From the NCBI GenBank assembly GCA_002189035.1, contig NEEC01000014.1, forward strand, positions 3,081,731 to 3,145,730: a stretch of 64,000 bases of DNA. The letters run 5' to 3'. Made by a program: the position numbers and the translations under genes. Of this stretch, positions 1-11,273 are shown in pieces. Position 1 is the stretch's first letter. Each line of letters begins with the position of its first letter. Under the pieces are notes generated by a model, which worked only from the letters and a program-made list of their open reading frames with translations, did not search any database and was not told the origin of the DNA. The stretch comes from Utricularia gibba (Eukaryota; Streptophyta; Magnoliopsida; Lamiales; Lentibulariaceae).

Positions 1-120
1 AATTCCCTCTTGACAAAAACCCTTCATCACAATTCTGGCCTTGTACTATGTTGTGCCATTTGAGTTTTTCTTCACCTTGAAGATCCCCATGTTATCTAAA
101 GATTTCCTACCAACAAGTAT
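1..120 (-). pseudogene. Ty1/copia reverse transcriptase scrap
   Basis: Read on the minus strand, this end of the window gives a degenerate version of the conserved copia RT segment that runs from 'GRK' through 'IFKVK', 'NGT' and 'YKAR' to 'KGF'. An in-frame stop falls just before YKAR and several conserved residues are changed. It is a relic of copia pol and continues outside the window on the left. It is too short to assign a lineage. Sure of the superfamily, unsure of extent. Confidence 0.6.
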
Positions 121-3100
121 GAGGTGTCATGACCCATGTCTAAGGCTCAAGAGACATGAATCAGGACTTGAGACCTTTTGAAACTTATAGCACATTATTG
201 CAAGATTAGGTTTACACTAACATTATGCCTTTTTAAAAAAATATGTTACATTACCGTATAGCCCATACCTAAGGTACAACGCTTATCTCATGTTGCTCTG
301 AGTGTGGAGAAACACTCCTCACTATTTTTTAAAGTTATTACCGTATAGCATATAGAACAAACAAGCTAAAATGATTGCTACACTTATCTTCCAGAATCCA
401 TATTGACCACGTAATAAAGAGACATTACTCATCTGGAAAACAATCAAAGAGGCACCTGTTCTTTAAATAAAACATTTAGAGATGAGTTGCGAGAATATTA
501 AGGATTCAAAACTCATTTTTTATGTAGAAAACAATAGGGTAAAACCATATTGCTGAAATTATACACTCTACCCTATTGGATTTTTCAGAAACCATTAAAA
601 ACGTGCCTTACAAAGAAGAAGCTTAAGAAGCACACCCAAAGAACAATCCGTTTCAAGAAAACAAGGAATGAAAATCACATTAGTATATAAGTATGTTTGT
701 TCCAAATAAATATAAAAAGATAGTTTGTTATTTCAAACAATAACACTCATGTCATTTATCTTATTCCCTTTACTTTAGAACACTCTTTTCTTACAAACTA
801 AAACAAACAATGTATGCTTCCCCTTAATCTCTCATGTTGTATCCTTCACTTTGCTTCTTTTGTAACTTTGAATATTTAGCTATCCCCATGTCCTCTCACG
901 ACTAGTATTGATTGAGCTATATGAGTCACCATCACCTTATCCGAAAGTTGACATGTGCCTTCAATTTTACCCACGTCTTCTCACCACCGATAGTATTTTT
1001 CACCACACCCCCTATTGATTGCTTTTAGTGTCAACAATGTTCAGGCTATTCTTGTATTTATTGTTGCTGGACATGAAGCTAGATTACTTAGATAAACTGG
1101 TTAAGCTGTATATGCGAAATCTATAGTTTATCAAGTAGGCAAATGGCTTCATAGTTGGCTAGCATTATATCTATTCCATCTAATTGAAAGCTACGTCTTG
1201 AAACTCAACTAAGTCATCTCTGCAAGTTGTGGAAATTCTGAGAGTATCTCACTTTCCAGTTTCCAAGTGGCTTTTTTCCTCATTATGATTGCTCCATTAC
1301 TCTTTCACCACAGGTATGGTCTCGACTCTCAACCTCCTTTCCTACCTATCCAGTATTCTAACCGGCTCTTAGCAGTTCTAACATGAATGTTCTATTGCAT
1401 CTTCACCATATGGTTTCAGACCAATTCAATCCACAAAGCTATCTCTAAAAACATTGTGCAAGAGGTTACACACGGAAATGTTGTTCAATGAATCTCCTTC
1501 TTGCAAAGCAGTTCCATATAATATAAAACCTCCATGCAGAACAACTCAATACACTATTATATACTATCTATAAAGCTATAGATAGTATCAATATTTTAAG
1601 TGTCTAAATTTCAGTTTGGAAGAAAAATTTGTATATATAATATGATATATGCATCTAAATTGAACTATTGATAAATAAATAATAAAATATAATTTTATTT
1701 TATCAACTTGAAATCTTATATGGGTACATAAAATATCCAATTTAATAAAAGCACTCCACAGCATTATCCGCATAATTCGATGCAAAAGTTAATAAACCAA
1801 AATTTATGGCTTCTTATGTGTCAAAAATACCTATGGCTTCAAGTCATTCTAAAAAAATAGGATTCTACAACATTTTTCATGAAAATAATGGTGAGAAGCA
1901 CAAGATAAGACTGGAGTATCTTTCGATGTAGAGGAGAAGGTGAAGTGTAGCACAAGTTTTCAATTTAATACAAAAAGGGAGTAGAAAGTGAATTTCAGGA
2001 CCACATTCGCGATGTAATGTCAAAGGGTAGCAGAAAGTGGAAGACTTCCGAGGGTGCTAACTGGCTATGCAAGTAGCATGATTTTCACTAAGGGGAGCAG
2101 GGAGCCCATGAAGTGCTGGAGGTGATGGAGACTACTTTATTTAGATAAGAAAGAAACCAAAAAAAAAAAAAAACGAATTAATGGGTGGGGTGGAATACAC
2201 TTTTTTTTGTCAATGACGGTTGATTTTGTTTCTTCAAGTTGATTACTCAGCTCTAGAGTAGTCATGTTTAAGTGCTGCTTAAATCTCTTATACATTTGAA
2301 TGAAGTTGAGAATGTTAGCATTGACTTTACATATGTGGTTGATAGTTGTTATAAAAAAGACAAAGACAAATACATCAATTTTGGTGATCTAGAAACCCAA
2401 AGGAAAAATTAGAAGCATTCAACACGATAAGTAAATTGGTTTCACTAAAATAAAATGAATTAATGTAGTAAGATGACCAATACATGAACATAGAACTAAG
2501 CATGTTGTTATAAACAAAGCTTGTGCAGAGACATTGAGACATAGTTTCCTCTCCAACTCCGAAAAGTGTCCCCCAAAAGGTATTCCCACAAACCTTACGT
2601 GCATATATGAAACCCTCAAGAATGAATCGTAGATACTTTTTAAATAGGTGTTTCTCTGAATCTTAAAGGTAGATTGATTATTAAATACTCAGATATAATA
2701 TAGATATATTTAGATGTTATCATATATAAAAGATATATATATGTACCACCAGACATATATTATCAAATATTTGTATATTGGGTACAAGAATCTTCTTTAT
2801 TGTAGGCTTATCATATCTACTTTAAGTCCCCATAAAGAATTCAACCATACTATCAAATTAGGAAGACCAAGAATAATCATTAAAAGGAATAAATGGAAAA
2901 AGTTCAATCTTATCAGATAGTCCCACAACCTTGTTCAATTCTTAGAACTCAAAAAGTTGGGTCGAATGAATAATTGAATAGAGATCGGGCTTAATGGCTT
3001 TAATTAAAATAAAGAAAAAGCAACCAGCTTCTCATCTCAATTGGAAAATTTTCGTAATCCAATTAGAGGTTACAATTCGATTAGTACCTTATAGGGAAAA

Positions 3101-4077
3101 AGCTTCCCCCCTCACATGGTTCTACATTTTTGTATTGAATCCTATAGGCAAGCCACGTTGTTTAGAAAACTACTCATTCCCGACAAATCGGTTGTTTTCT
3201 TATATTAGAAACTTTCCCATCATTTGATTTTTTTAATATAAGTAATGTCATGTACACAAACTTTACATTTAAATATAATATCAAACCCAAATGTCAAAAA
3301 TTCATTTATATAATATAACCCATCATTATTGAATTAAAATCATTTATATGATATGAAACCCAAATGTGGAGCTAGAAGCAATTTCCAATTTATAATTGAC
3401 CTTGTGTGATTAGAGAAATGAGTTGTTTTAAGGGTTTTTAGAAAACAATATATAATATATCCTTATATTATTGTAAAAATAAAATCAATATAATGTCATT
3501 TTATTTTTTTATTGAATTCATAAAAAATATATTAAATTCAATCAATATAGTTATGATTGATGGAAAATTGTAATGGACAAAAAAAATACTCTAGGAATGT
3601 AAAAAACAAAATAAATTATTTTCTTTTTTAAAAAAATATTTATCTAAATTTAATAAATACATAAAAGATATTGGTAATGATTATATCATTATAGTTATTT
3701 GAAATTATACTGTAATTTGTATAAAAATCAGATGATGAATAAATTTCAAAATATATGGCAGGAGTGATAGATTTCTAAACTATTTCCAAAGAATCGATAG
3801 TTTTCTAAATAACCTTATGTGAATCATTATACTAATAAATAAGTTTTTTTCTAAAATAAAATGAGGATTCTGGTTGAAGAGGAAAAGATTTTGAATTATC
3901 TTGATGTAGGATAATTTATATTTTAAAGACTGCGATTTAGCTACTATCGAACCACTTTAAACTATAAATCATTCGATTAAGTTAAATTAGAATGGTTTCA
4001 AGATATAAAAAATGTATCATAATTCAACCACACTTCAAATACCATCAATGATACATTTTTAAATGATTGATAGCGGT
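121..4077. other. AT-rich intergenic DNA, no gene recognised
   Basis: No open reading frame here resembles a known protein, and none exceeds about 80 codons. Around 127-190 the plus strand reads TGTCATGACCCATG followed by sequence loosely like the reverse complement of the gypsy LTR ends at 17,023 and 43,617, so a decayed LTR end is possible. A 15-base A run lies at 2,159-2,173. The part from 3,230 to 4,070 is especially AT-rich. I see no RNA gene. Confidence 0.5.
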
Positions 4078-4345
4078 TCATTGGCTGAAACGACAAGTAC
4101 AAGGACGCGAAGAATGCAAAAAATAGATGTTCAAGCAACACCTTAGACCTGGAGGGAAGCTACAATCATGGGGATTCCGGAACCGAAGTTTGATCATATC
4201 ACAGTGGACCTCACAGTGGGAACCATGCTCATCAAGTGAATCTACGTAGATTGCTCGGAGTTTCACATCACATTTTCGTGTAGTAGGCCAACATGAAAGC
4301 ATCGACAAGCTCGATTGCATAGTGCGAAAAAACGGTTTTCATCGA
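4078..4345 (+). pseudogene. Ty3/gypsy integrase fragment
   Basis: This segment is homologous to 15,570-16,090 and, in reverse, to 63,260-63,780. In one frame it gives a decayed version of the gypsy integrase core entry: 'FDHITVDL' corresponds to the usual 'W.HI.MDF' around the first catalytic aspartate, followed by 'IYVDC' for 'WVIVDR'. Several frames are needed to read through it. No other part of this copy is intact. A short tandem duplication of TTTCCTTGTTTGC follows at about 4,430-4,458. Confidence 0.55.
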
Positions 4346-4510
4346 CATTTTGCCGGTTTTTGCCAAAAGCAATGAGATCCGAGTTGAAGGCCAAATGGAA
4401 AGAGTTCTTCCTTTTCTTTTAACCTGTTTTTCCTTGTTTGCTTTTTTCCTTGTTTGCTTTTTAACCTCATTGAAAAATCTTATATTTTGATATTTACTTT
4501 GAATTATAAT

Positions 4511-5264
4511 CAAATTTATATCATTGATAAAATACTCTACTTGATCTATGTGCTATAAAAATTATAATCAGATCATAATGTGAGATTCTTCAAGTATATG
4601 TGTTCAAGTTAAAAATTCCCTAGCTAGAGTGTCTATAAAATGAGGATATCACAAATATAGATAAGTTGGCACATATTGAGTTCCTCAAAAAATTTAGGCA
4701 ATAGTTCTCACAATTAATGTAATGAGATTACTAGAACCTATGTGTGGGTGTCGATTAGAGAATCGATTCAATGGATGAGAAGAGATGTGACTCCTTAAGA
4801 TTGAAGATAGTTGATTGATCAATAAAGGATTAATCAATTATGTTAGCTATGAGATCTTATTTTAAGTAATTGCATCAAAGCCTAACAAAAAGTCTTTGGC
4901 CCAGGGTAATGACACTTCAGATGTTTGAGTAGGTCATTGAATGTTAGTACTTAAATGCAATTATAATTTCAATAAATCAGAAAGACAGACACCCATGTTC
5001 TGGTATCGAATGAGATATAAGTATGATGAAGGTTGTTCATTGTATGGTAGTTGATCGTAGAAAGGCTCAATCAATTCACTTGATTATTCTTACATTTTGG
5101 GGACATGATATGATGCTAGACATCACTCATGATTGATCTGTTAATTAAGATTTAATTACATTATCCAATATCAATGGCTTGATTGAACAAGCCTATAGGG
5201 TCACCTATCGATATAAAATAGAATGACACAATTACATGAGATATCATTGGTAAGTGGATAAATT
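4511..5264 (+). repeat. LTR-like dispersed repeat, copy A
   Basis: This stretch is a direct repeat of 14,243-15,200, alignable from CAAATTTATATCATTG to the GATATAAAATAGAATGA block. It has no coding potential that I recognise. The start of the second copy (a CTAGAGACAATCA context) and the wording of the repeat resemble LTRs of plant copia elements, but no terminal TG/CA pair or target duplication is visible. Copy A lacks a 175-bp block that copy B has. Confidence 0.5.
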
Positions 5265-5680
5265 TCGCTACTTTTTTGAAATGCGATGTCTTTGAGGGAA
5301 ACCTTCTACTTGTTTTGAATAGTTGCTTCATTTGAAACCCTAGATGTGGTTTGCCAAATACTTGTTGTTTGGGGATCATATCAGGTGTTATCAGAGCTAA
5401 TCTTTCTCTTGTTCATTTGTTTTCCATTAGTCTTTTATCTTCGATCCAAAAAAAAAAAAATTCGAAATCCTTCTTCTTTGAAGATCTAAAAGAAGCGTCC
5501 ATCCCTTTTCTTAGCATTTCTGGTAAGAAATTTACTATGGATGATCTAACAAGCAACATTCCTACGTACACTACTATCAGGAAGAGTTATGTGCATAGCA
5601 GCAGGTGTGAAACCATCAATAGATCTCATGGATGCCTTGTGTTTTTCTTGTTCCACATAAAGAAAGATTAAATAGGAATT
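5265..5680 (+). mobile_element. Gypsy LTR 3' end with primer-binding site and leader
   Basis: The sequence around 5,340-5,383 matches the LTR 3' end seen at 56,830-56,882 (TTTGCCAAATACTTGTTG). It is followed by GGTGTTATCAGAGC at 5,384-5,397, which resembles the initiator-tRNA-Met primer-binding site of plant LTR elements. The downstream T-rich leader also resembles that at 56,885-57,100. A 106-codon frame crosses it (5,351-5,671), but it begins inside the LTR and has no recognisable domain, so I do not treat it as a gene. Confidence 0.55.
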
Positions 5681-6044
5681 ATCCACCATAAGGCCATCCA
5701 TCACAATGATCTGATTCTTGGTTGACTCATACCTATCATTTAGTCCATGCTAGATTTGTATTAGCTTAGTAGGACCAAAGAAATTGGCAATAAAAACATA
5801 AGCAGAACAATTATGGCATTTGATGTTTGGTGTAAAGGCCTCTAAATATTTCACTAAACATATTTGTCAATAAACCACTATGTTTAGTGAAATATTTGGT
5901 AATGCAAAAACTGCCCAATCTTAAGTGCTAAATATCTGTTTGAATCTAATTAGACAAGCTGGGTTTAATATTTCAAAATGATTATGCAAAGAAATCCATA
6001 GATCATGTGACGTTATGGTATGAAATCTCTAGTACTACAATTAG
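5681..6044. other. Unclassified, with a small perfect inverted repeat
   Basis: No coding match is visible. The only structure is a 17-bp perfect inverted repeat, AAATATTTCACTAAACA at 5,844-5,860 and its reverse complement at 5,881-5,897, separated by 20 bases. It would form a strong hairpin but no larger terminal repeat is apparent. Confidence 0.5.
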
Positions 6045-6690
6045 GCATAATACCTCTCTAATAGTCATTGTTATGTATGAAATCAATAAGGGATGGGGTC
6101 CACATCCGTCTGGAGTTTACTTTTTTTTGCAACCATTAGGAAAAGCCACATGGAACCCTTAGGTTAGAGGGGATGCTAACTCATGTACCTGTATTACTAC
6201 TTATTGTTTAAGGAAAACCCTAAGAACGAGAGTTCTAGAGGGAAGGAATTAGAGGATATAGCAGAAGAGAAAAGGATTTCAGGGGCTTTGCTATAAGGAA
6301 TGGGTGTTTTGCTAGGAATAAAGTAAGTGGGATGAATGCTACTGACTCTTAATAGAAACATAACTCTGGAACAAAATGTGGCTATGTGCTTATGTACTCT
6401 CTTTTTATTTTTGAAGGGTGTTCTTCCTACTTTGTAAACCCATCTCTCTTCTCTTGTTCTTCATTGTTATGAAAAGTCCAATAGAGCATGCTCTTTTGAA
6501 ATCATTCTTCCTTGTAAAGAGTGGTGTTCGAAAATTCTTTTAGAGTCCCTGAAATCGTCCCTTAAACCTTTGAGGATAGGGTACCCTTGTTGTTCGTTTT
6601 CCAAACATAGTTTCCCCTTTTGAAGTATATGAAATACTCAATGTTCTTTGTCAATGTTCTAAGTGAACATGTATTAGAAAATGGTGATGG
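6045..6690 (+). repeat. Partial gypsy LTR (family of 17,303-18,714)
   Basis: The block starting ATACCTCTCTAATAGTC aligns with 17,340 onward, through 'AATAAGGGATGGGG', and ends near the equivalent of 18,010. The first ~35 bases and the last ~700 bases of the LTR are missing. It is clearly more diverged than the copies in the large inverted repeat. Confidence 0.6.
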
Positions 6691-6702
6691 GTGTGTTGGG
6701 AT

Positions 6703-7076
6703 TTGATACGACTTTTCAAACAAAAAATATTTGGCAAACCATATCTTGGATTTCAAATGAACCAATCCTTCAAGAAAAGAAGAGGTTGGCTTTTGTAGTA
6801 GTTTTTGTAGATTACTTTGATTATAATGACTTTTGAGAGCAATTCTCCTTTTTGAATTCTTGTAGAACTTTAGATTTAGCAAGTTTAACTTATGATGTCT
6901 AGTGTGGTTCATCATTCTCATCTTCTTTCTTATTATGTGAGTTTGGCACCATTTTCATAGTTTGGATTGCAAGGATTTTCATTCTTTTAGAGGAAACTTC
7001 TTCTTTTCTTGAAGGATTGATTATTTTCAACCCAAGATTTGGTTTTCCTAATACTTGTTGTTTGGAGGCTCATATC
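6703..7076 (+). repeat. Back-to-back gypsy LTR ends
   Basis: Bases 6,703-6,785 match the minus-strand LTR end at 22,500-22,580, whereas 6,826-7,076 match the plus-strand LTR 3' part at 56,650-56,882. The outer ~80 bp (6,703-6,785 and about 6,995-7,076) are therefore inverted copies of each other. This is either a fold-back derivative or two opposed LTR fragments joined together. Confidence 0.55.
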
Positions 7077-7086
7077 AAGATGGAGA

Positions 7087-7745
7087 GCATGAAACATTGG
7101 AGGAAGCTACCTATAAATGGAAATTTTGGGAGAGAACAAGACTCATAATTTTTTGGAATTACCCACTACTATTAAACATCTCGAAAATGAGTGGATATAC
7201 AAATTCAAGACTAATCTTGATGGTTCTCAGAAGTCAGATGTCAAAACCAATATACTCGTAAAAGGTTATAGCAAGAAGGCTAGAATGGATTATCATGAGA
7301 TTTGTGCTCCTGTGGTAAGGGTCTCAATCATACACATCATCTTGGCATTAATTTCTTTTTAGATTTGGAATGAGATGAACTAGCTTCCAAAACTGCATTT
7401 TTACATGAGACATGTAGGATGATCTAGACATGGGACAAATTGGAAGGTATGAAGTGGAAGGACGACAAGGATAGGTGTGTAAACTGAATAAAAGTTTATT
7501 TAGGCTCAAAGAAGCCCTCGTCAATGGAATTCCAAGTTTCACAATTTTGTAAATATGGATTTGAGTATGATAATCTTGAATTTCTGATTCTTATCCTTTA
7601 TGTGGTGATATTCTTGTTGCAAGAAAAAAGGGGTTTGGGCCCTACATCTATGAAGCTTAGGATCAAAATAGATAGAGGCCAATCTAAGAGGAGTCTAACA
7701 ATTATACAACCATGGTACATATGATATTGAAGAAATGCACTATGA
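7087..7745 (+). pseudogene. Ty1/copia reverse transcriptase relic
   Basis: The frame 7,117-7,362 contains the copia RT N-terminal pattern: an ENKT motif, 'EWIYKFK', 'DGS', 'VKGYS', 'DYHE', then 'APVVR'. Downstream, in other frames, come degraded versions of the 'KTAFLHG', 'LKKSLYGLKQ' and 'YVDD' regions up to about 7,680. Multiple stops and frame changes separate these. It differs from the copia family at 10,832 and looks older. Bases 7,746-7,863 after it carry nothing I recognise. Confidence 0.7.
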
Positions 7746-7863
7746 TCGATGCCAAGATTGTTCATCATAGCCTTTGAATTTGGAGTTAACGTCAGCAGTG
7801 TGTCTTTCCAATATAGAGGGATAGCTTGAATGTCACAAGGTCTTTTGTCTTTTGGAGTGGTTG

Positions 7864-8450
7864 TGATGTGACCCTCTAAACAACAAGTGTTTGGAAAAAA
7901 AGATCCGGAGTTTCAAAGAAAACACAATCCTTCAAAAAAAGAGGAAAATTTCCAAGAAGGAATAAATATCCCTGCAACCCAAACAATGAAAATGATGCCA
8001 CGTTTACGGAGCAAGCAAGGAAATGTGAGTGATAAAACACATTACACACCACACGCAAAGATTGATAAGTCTAAATTTTATAAGAACTTGTAGGATTGCT
8101 ATCAAAACACATGACAACCTGAATTGTTCCTAAATAAGAGTGAGATCCTTCTTATATAGCTAGAAAAAAATGCCTTTTCAAAAAAAGAGTACTAAAAGTG
8201 ATCTAGAAAGTAATCCCCAACTTTACTCCACGTAGTCTACTTTGAGTAGATTGAACTTAATGCCACACTTTTCATTCATTTTTTGATTGGCCCATAATCT
8301 ACTTTGAGTAGATTGAACTAAGCACGTGTCAGGCTCTTGATTCGTTTGGCCTCTTGCTCTATTTATTGCCCAAGTTGCATTGTAAGAAGAATGGCATCCT
8401 TCTTCCATTCATCTTCATTGTCTTTGTTCGTGACATCCGTGATCTCATTA
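7864..8450 (-). repeat. 3' LTR of a chromovirus-like Ty3/gypsy element
   Basis: On the minus strand the LTR would begin TAATGAG (TG mutated to TA) directly after a purine tract and end GAGGGTCACATCA at 7,864. The terminal motif GGGTCACATCA is shared with the solo LTR at 30,274-30,876. Inside is a duplicated motif TTCAATCTACTCAAAGTAG (minus strand; plus-strand copies near 8,237 and 8,300). The 3' half aligns loosely with the LTRs at 6,826-7,076 and 56,600-56,882. Confidence 0.65.
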
Positions 8451-8461
8451 TCCCCTCCCTT
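8451..8461 (-). promoter_or_regulatory. Polypurine tract
   Basis: The minus strand reads AAGGGAGGGGA immediately before the LTR, the expected site of plus-strand DNA priming. It lies at the end of the pol reading frame. Confidence 0.6.
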
Positions 8462-8797
8462 CTTTAAAGAGAATCATCTTTGAATCATCACTATCTACAT
8501 CATAAGGAATAAAATCAATAATATTGAATGTAGAATGTTCCAAAACTCACCTAGTAGAATTTTGTAAGCATTGTCATCCATTTTCTCAATGAATTGAAAG
8601 GGATCATCTCTCCACTTGTTGAAAGCTTTCAATATTTCTTGTTTGGAAATCTTTCCTTTCAGAAATGTACCCAAACATATTTCTTTGGCTTTAGGATAAT
8701 TCTCTTTCTATGCTTGTTTGCTTTTGCTGCATAGTCCTTGTTTTTTATTTCAAGTTGATTTTGAACATTCTAATGTAGTGTTTCTGCTCTCTTATAT
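8462..8797 (-). pseudogene. Gypsy pol C-terminus (integrase tail)
   Basis: Minus-strand translation gives the typical tail of plant gypsy polyproteins: a lysine-rich stretch ending 'VWVHF', then 'DDPFQFIEKMDDNAYKI', then a 'PYDVDSDDS' segment leading into the polypurine tract. Reading it needs at least two frame changes. It belongs to the same element as the integrase at 9,076-9,860, from which it is separated by the Cassandra-like insertion. The family's chromo or chromo-like region would normally sit here, but no clear chromodomain survives. Confidence 0.65.
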
Positions 8798-9075
8798 CAT
8801 GGCCCATCCCCCCTTTGCACGATATTGTCCACTTTGGGTACCTAACTCTCACGGTTTTACATTCTCCCCATCTTTGGCCAGGAGCTTCCCATGTGGTCAC
8901 CCATCCCAAAATTACCCTCAGCCAAGTATGCTTAACTTTGGAGTTCTGATAAAGAATCCTCCGCCATGCTCCGGAATAGACCTCAAACAAGGTTTGTGTG
9001 ATCATTCTACTTAATCTCATCATCTCCCCCACCCGAAACCGATATGGGATTCACCAAAGGTTGTTCTACCACCGT
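8798..9075 (-). mobile_element. Cassandra-like solo LTR (TRIM) with 5S core
   Basis: This block interrupts the integrase of the surrounding gypsy. It holds a 5S rRNA-like core and, toward its 3' end on the minus strand, the phrase CCCAAAGTGGACAATATCGT and a GGGCC motif, as I recall from Cassandra LTRs. The 5' side has ATCCCATATCGGTTTCGGG. No second LTR is present, so it is a solo LTR or a remnant. The exact ends are uncertain because no clear target duplication is visible. An alternative is a 5S-derived SINE. Confidence 0.65.
8878..8990 (-). ncRNA. 5S rRNA-derived segment (not a host 5S gene)
   Basis: The minus strand matches plant 5S rRNA over its internal RNA polymerase III promoter: TCAGAACTCC, then AGTTAAGC with CTTGG (A box, plus strand 8,921-8,937), then GGATGGGTGACC with TGGGAAG (C box, plus strand 8,885-8,906). 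The first third of the 5S gene is poorly conserved and the copy sits inside a retroelement. It could act as a Pol III promoter for the element but should not be annotated as a functional ribosomal RNA gene. Confidence 0.75.
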
Positions 9076-9860
9076 TCCTTCTTAGTACCATCAAAGCTAT
9101 GAAATTCATCAAATGGAAATGGAAAAAAGCCTAAAGGAGCACGGAGATTAAATCCATGCACAAATTCAAAGGAGAACAATGTATAGAAGAAAGTACCACT
9201 CTATTGTATGTAAACATAACATGGGGCAAGCAATCTTCCCATGTTCTAATGTTCACTTTGATGATGGCATGAAGGTAGATAGATTTCAGTTTGTAACCTT
9301 GTTTAGTCCATTAGTTTGTAGATAACAAGTGGTAAAGAAAAGAATTTTGTTCCCAACTTACTCCAAAGTGTGCACTAGAAGTGGTTGAGAAGCTTAGCAT
9401 CTCAATCACATACAATGGTAAATGGCATTCCATGAATTCTGAAAATCTCTTTAAAGAATAAGTTTGCAACATGGGTTGCAACATCATTCTTGTGGCAATG
9501 AATGAAATGTGCCGTTTTGGAAAATCTATCAACCATTGTAAAGATTGAATCCTTTCCCTTTTGAATTCTTGGTAAACCTAAAAGAAAATCCATAGAAAGG
9601 TCAATAAAAGGGTGAATAGGATAGGAAGATGAGTGTATAATCCGTGAGAAGTGGATTTTTATTTTGCCTTTTTACACACCAAACATGTTTCACCAATTCT
9701 TTGTATATCTCTTCTCATGTGTGGCCAATAGAAGTATTCTTGGAGCATGCCCAATTTCTTGATGACACCAAAATGTCCCATAAGTCCGCCACCATGAATC
9801 TCTTTCACCAAAAACTCTCGAATGAAATAAAGAAGAATAGATAACCTATTCTTCTTGAAA
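9076..9860 (-). pseudogene. Ty3/gypsy integrase
   Basis: In order on the minus strand: an HHCC zinc-binding region with 'HGGGLMGHFG' and 'CLVCKKAK', then the core beginning 'DFLLGLPR', '[16 protein letters not shown]', a 'HGMP' motif, and further on 'WEDCLPHV' and 'TYNR'. The first catalytic aspartate region is present; 'TIVCD' replaces the usual 'TIVSD' near the second. At least one stop follows the zinc finger and there are frameshifts. The Cassandra-like LTR cuts the C-terminal part. The sequence is closest to the common plant chromovirus type. Confidence 0.75.
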
Positions 9861-10615
9861 AGGAAATCATCTTGCTTTTAGAAATGATGAGGTTTATGCT
9901 AACATGAAAGATAAATATCCTAAAAATCATTATCAAGACTATAAAATTTTTTTATTATTGAAAATCCAAGCATTTAAACATCAAGAGTAGCCAAAAGTGT
10001 ATACTTTCGTAACATATGGAATGGTATCAATGAACTCCACCCATCTTCCATGTACTATAGATAATGTTTCCAAGTTTCTAGTGTTCTTACTAGTGAGTAC
10101 AGTTGCTCTTTATCATAAGTTGAGTAATTGAGTATAACTCCACCCAACTTTTCACTGAAGTAGGTAATGGGTTGACTTGTTTGCATTAGAACAATACTTA
10201 TTTCAATTCAAGAAGCATTGCATTCAATTTCAAATGTTTTATAGATATTTGGTAATGCAAGTAAAGGAGAGGAGCTAAACTTATTATTAAATTGTTTGAA
10301 TGTAAACTTTTCCTCAGAAAAACTGAACATTCTTCTTTATCACTTAATCCAATGGTTCACTAAGAGTGCTAAAATCCTTAGCAAAACAACGGACAAAACT
10401 TGCCAATCGATGGAAGCTACATACTTCTCCAACTGTGGTAGGAGTTAGTAATTCTCTAATTGCGTTCACCTTTTCTCCATCCATTGAATTTCTGCATCAC
10501 ACACAATGTAGCAAAGAAAAGAAATTTTGTTTGTGCAAAATTCACAGTTCTTGATGTTAGCATACAAACACTCCTTTCTAAAGACAAGCAGCACTTCACG
10601 TAAATGACATATATG
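9861..10615 (-). pseudogene. Ty3/gypsy RT/RNase H remnant
   Basis: The minus strand carries decayed RT palm/thumb and connection sequences: a 'LYANIKNCEFCTN' segment, 'AIRELLTPTTVGEV', 'FHRLASF' and 'KDFSTLSEPL'. The usual order is 'LYANLKKCSF', 'SFHGLASFYRRFVKDFS'. Several stops and frame shifts are present. The element is cut off at about 10,615, so gag, protease, the RT active site and the 5' LTR are missing. A low-complexity A-rich strip (10,636-10,715) follows. Confidence 0.65.
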
Positions 10616-10831
10616 TTCTTCCAACAAAACATCACTCAACAAAGAAAAAAGAAAAACAAAAAGGGTAGTTCTTCCATTCTTGCTTATTGAAAAAAGAAAA
10701 ACAAAAAAAAACGTTCAAGCCACGTACTTCTTCGTACTTTTGATTGAAGAAGAGCTCGAAATTGAGTTTCAATTGAATAGCAAGAACACCTTGAATATCA
10801 ACTTTAAGGGTGTAAGAAGAGAAGGAGTGTG

Positions 10832-11155
10832 TGTTGGAGATCAGCCTCCATCCAAAGGTTGAAGGTGATTGGAAACATTAATCTTGTATCATAATGTCAT
10901 GTTTCAGATAAAAAGGAGTTGGGTTCGAGCATGGAAGTGTTGGGTTCGAGTTGTTGGGCTTTTTTGTGTGTTTTCAATGATTGTGGCCCACTGTTGGGTA
11001 ACCTAGGTATTGGGTATATATAAACCCTACTAGGAATGCATGTCAACTAGGTTTTCGGTCATTCTTATTGTTAATGAGTCGTTTTTCATCCAAGGTGATC
11101 TCATAAGCATTACCTTTTTGTTACTTCCCAAGACTCTATCTTTCTTGCATCAACA
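10832..11155 (+). repeat. Copia 5' LTR
   Basis: The LTR begins TGTTGGAGATCAGCC and ends GCATCAACA, 324 bp. It contains GGGTATATATAAACCC, a plausible TATA box, at about 11,013-11,028. The same LTR family occurs at 22,946, 28,946, 34,603, 44,454, 50,112 and 56,134. Confidence 0.85.
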
Positions 11156-11169
11156 TGATATCAGAGCAG
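11156..11169 (+). promoter_or_regulatory. Copia primer-binding site
   Basis: TGATATCAGAGCAG directly follows the LTR. The intact form at 44,777 is TGGTATCAGAGCAG, complementary in type to initiator tRNA-Met, the usual copia primer. Confidence 0.7.
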
Positions 11170-11273
11170 TAAGGTTTTCAAACTTGTGTTTGTTTCAGTA
11201 TTTTATTTACTGTTCAGCGTTTTTTACTTAGTGGATTACCAAGTATCAACCCAAAGGTTTTCAAACGGTGGCT

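Noticed and set aside
2994-3227. 77-codon frame as a possible host or plastid-derived gene
   Set aside because: The protein has no domain I recognise, the base composition is that of the surrounding AT-rich DNA, and no neighbouring organellar gene is visible.
5351-5671. 106-codon frame as a gene
   Set aside because: It begins inside the LTR and crosses the primer-binding site and leader.
8878-8990. Functional 5S rRNA gene
   Set aside because: Only the internal promoter part is well conserved, there is a single copy instead of a tandem array, and it is embedded in a retroelement LTR.
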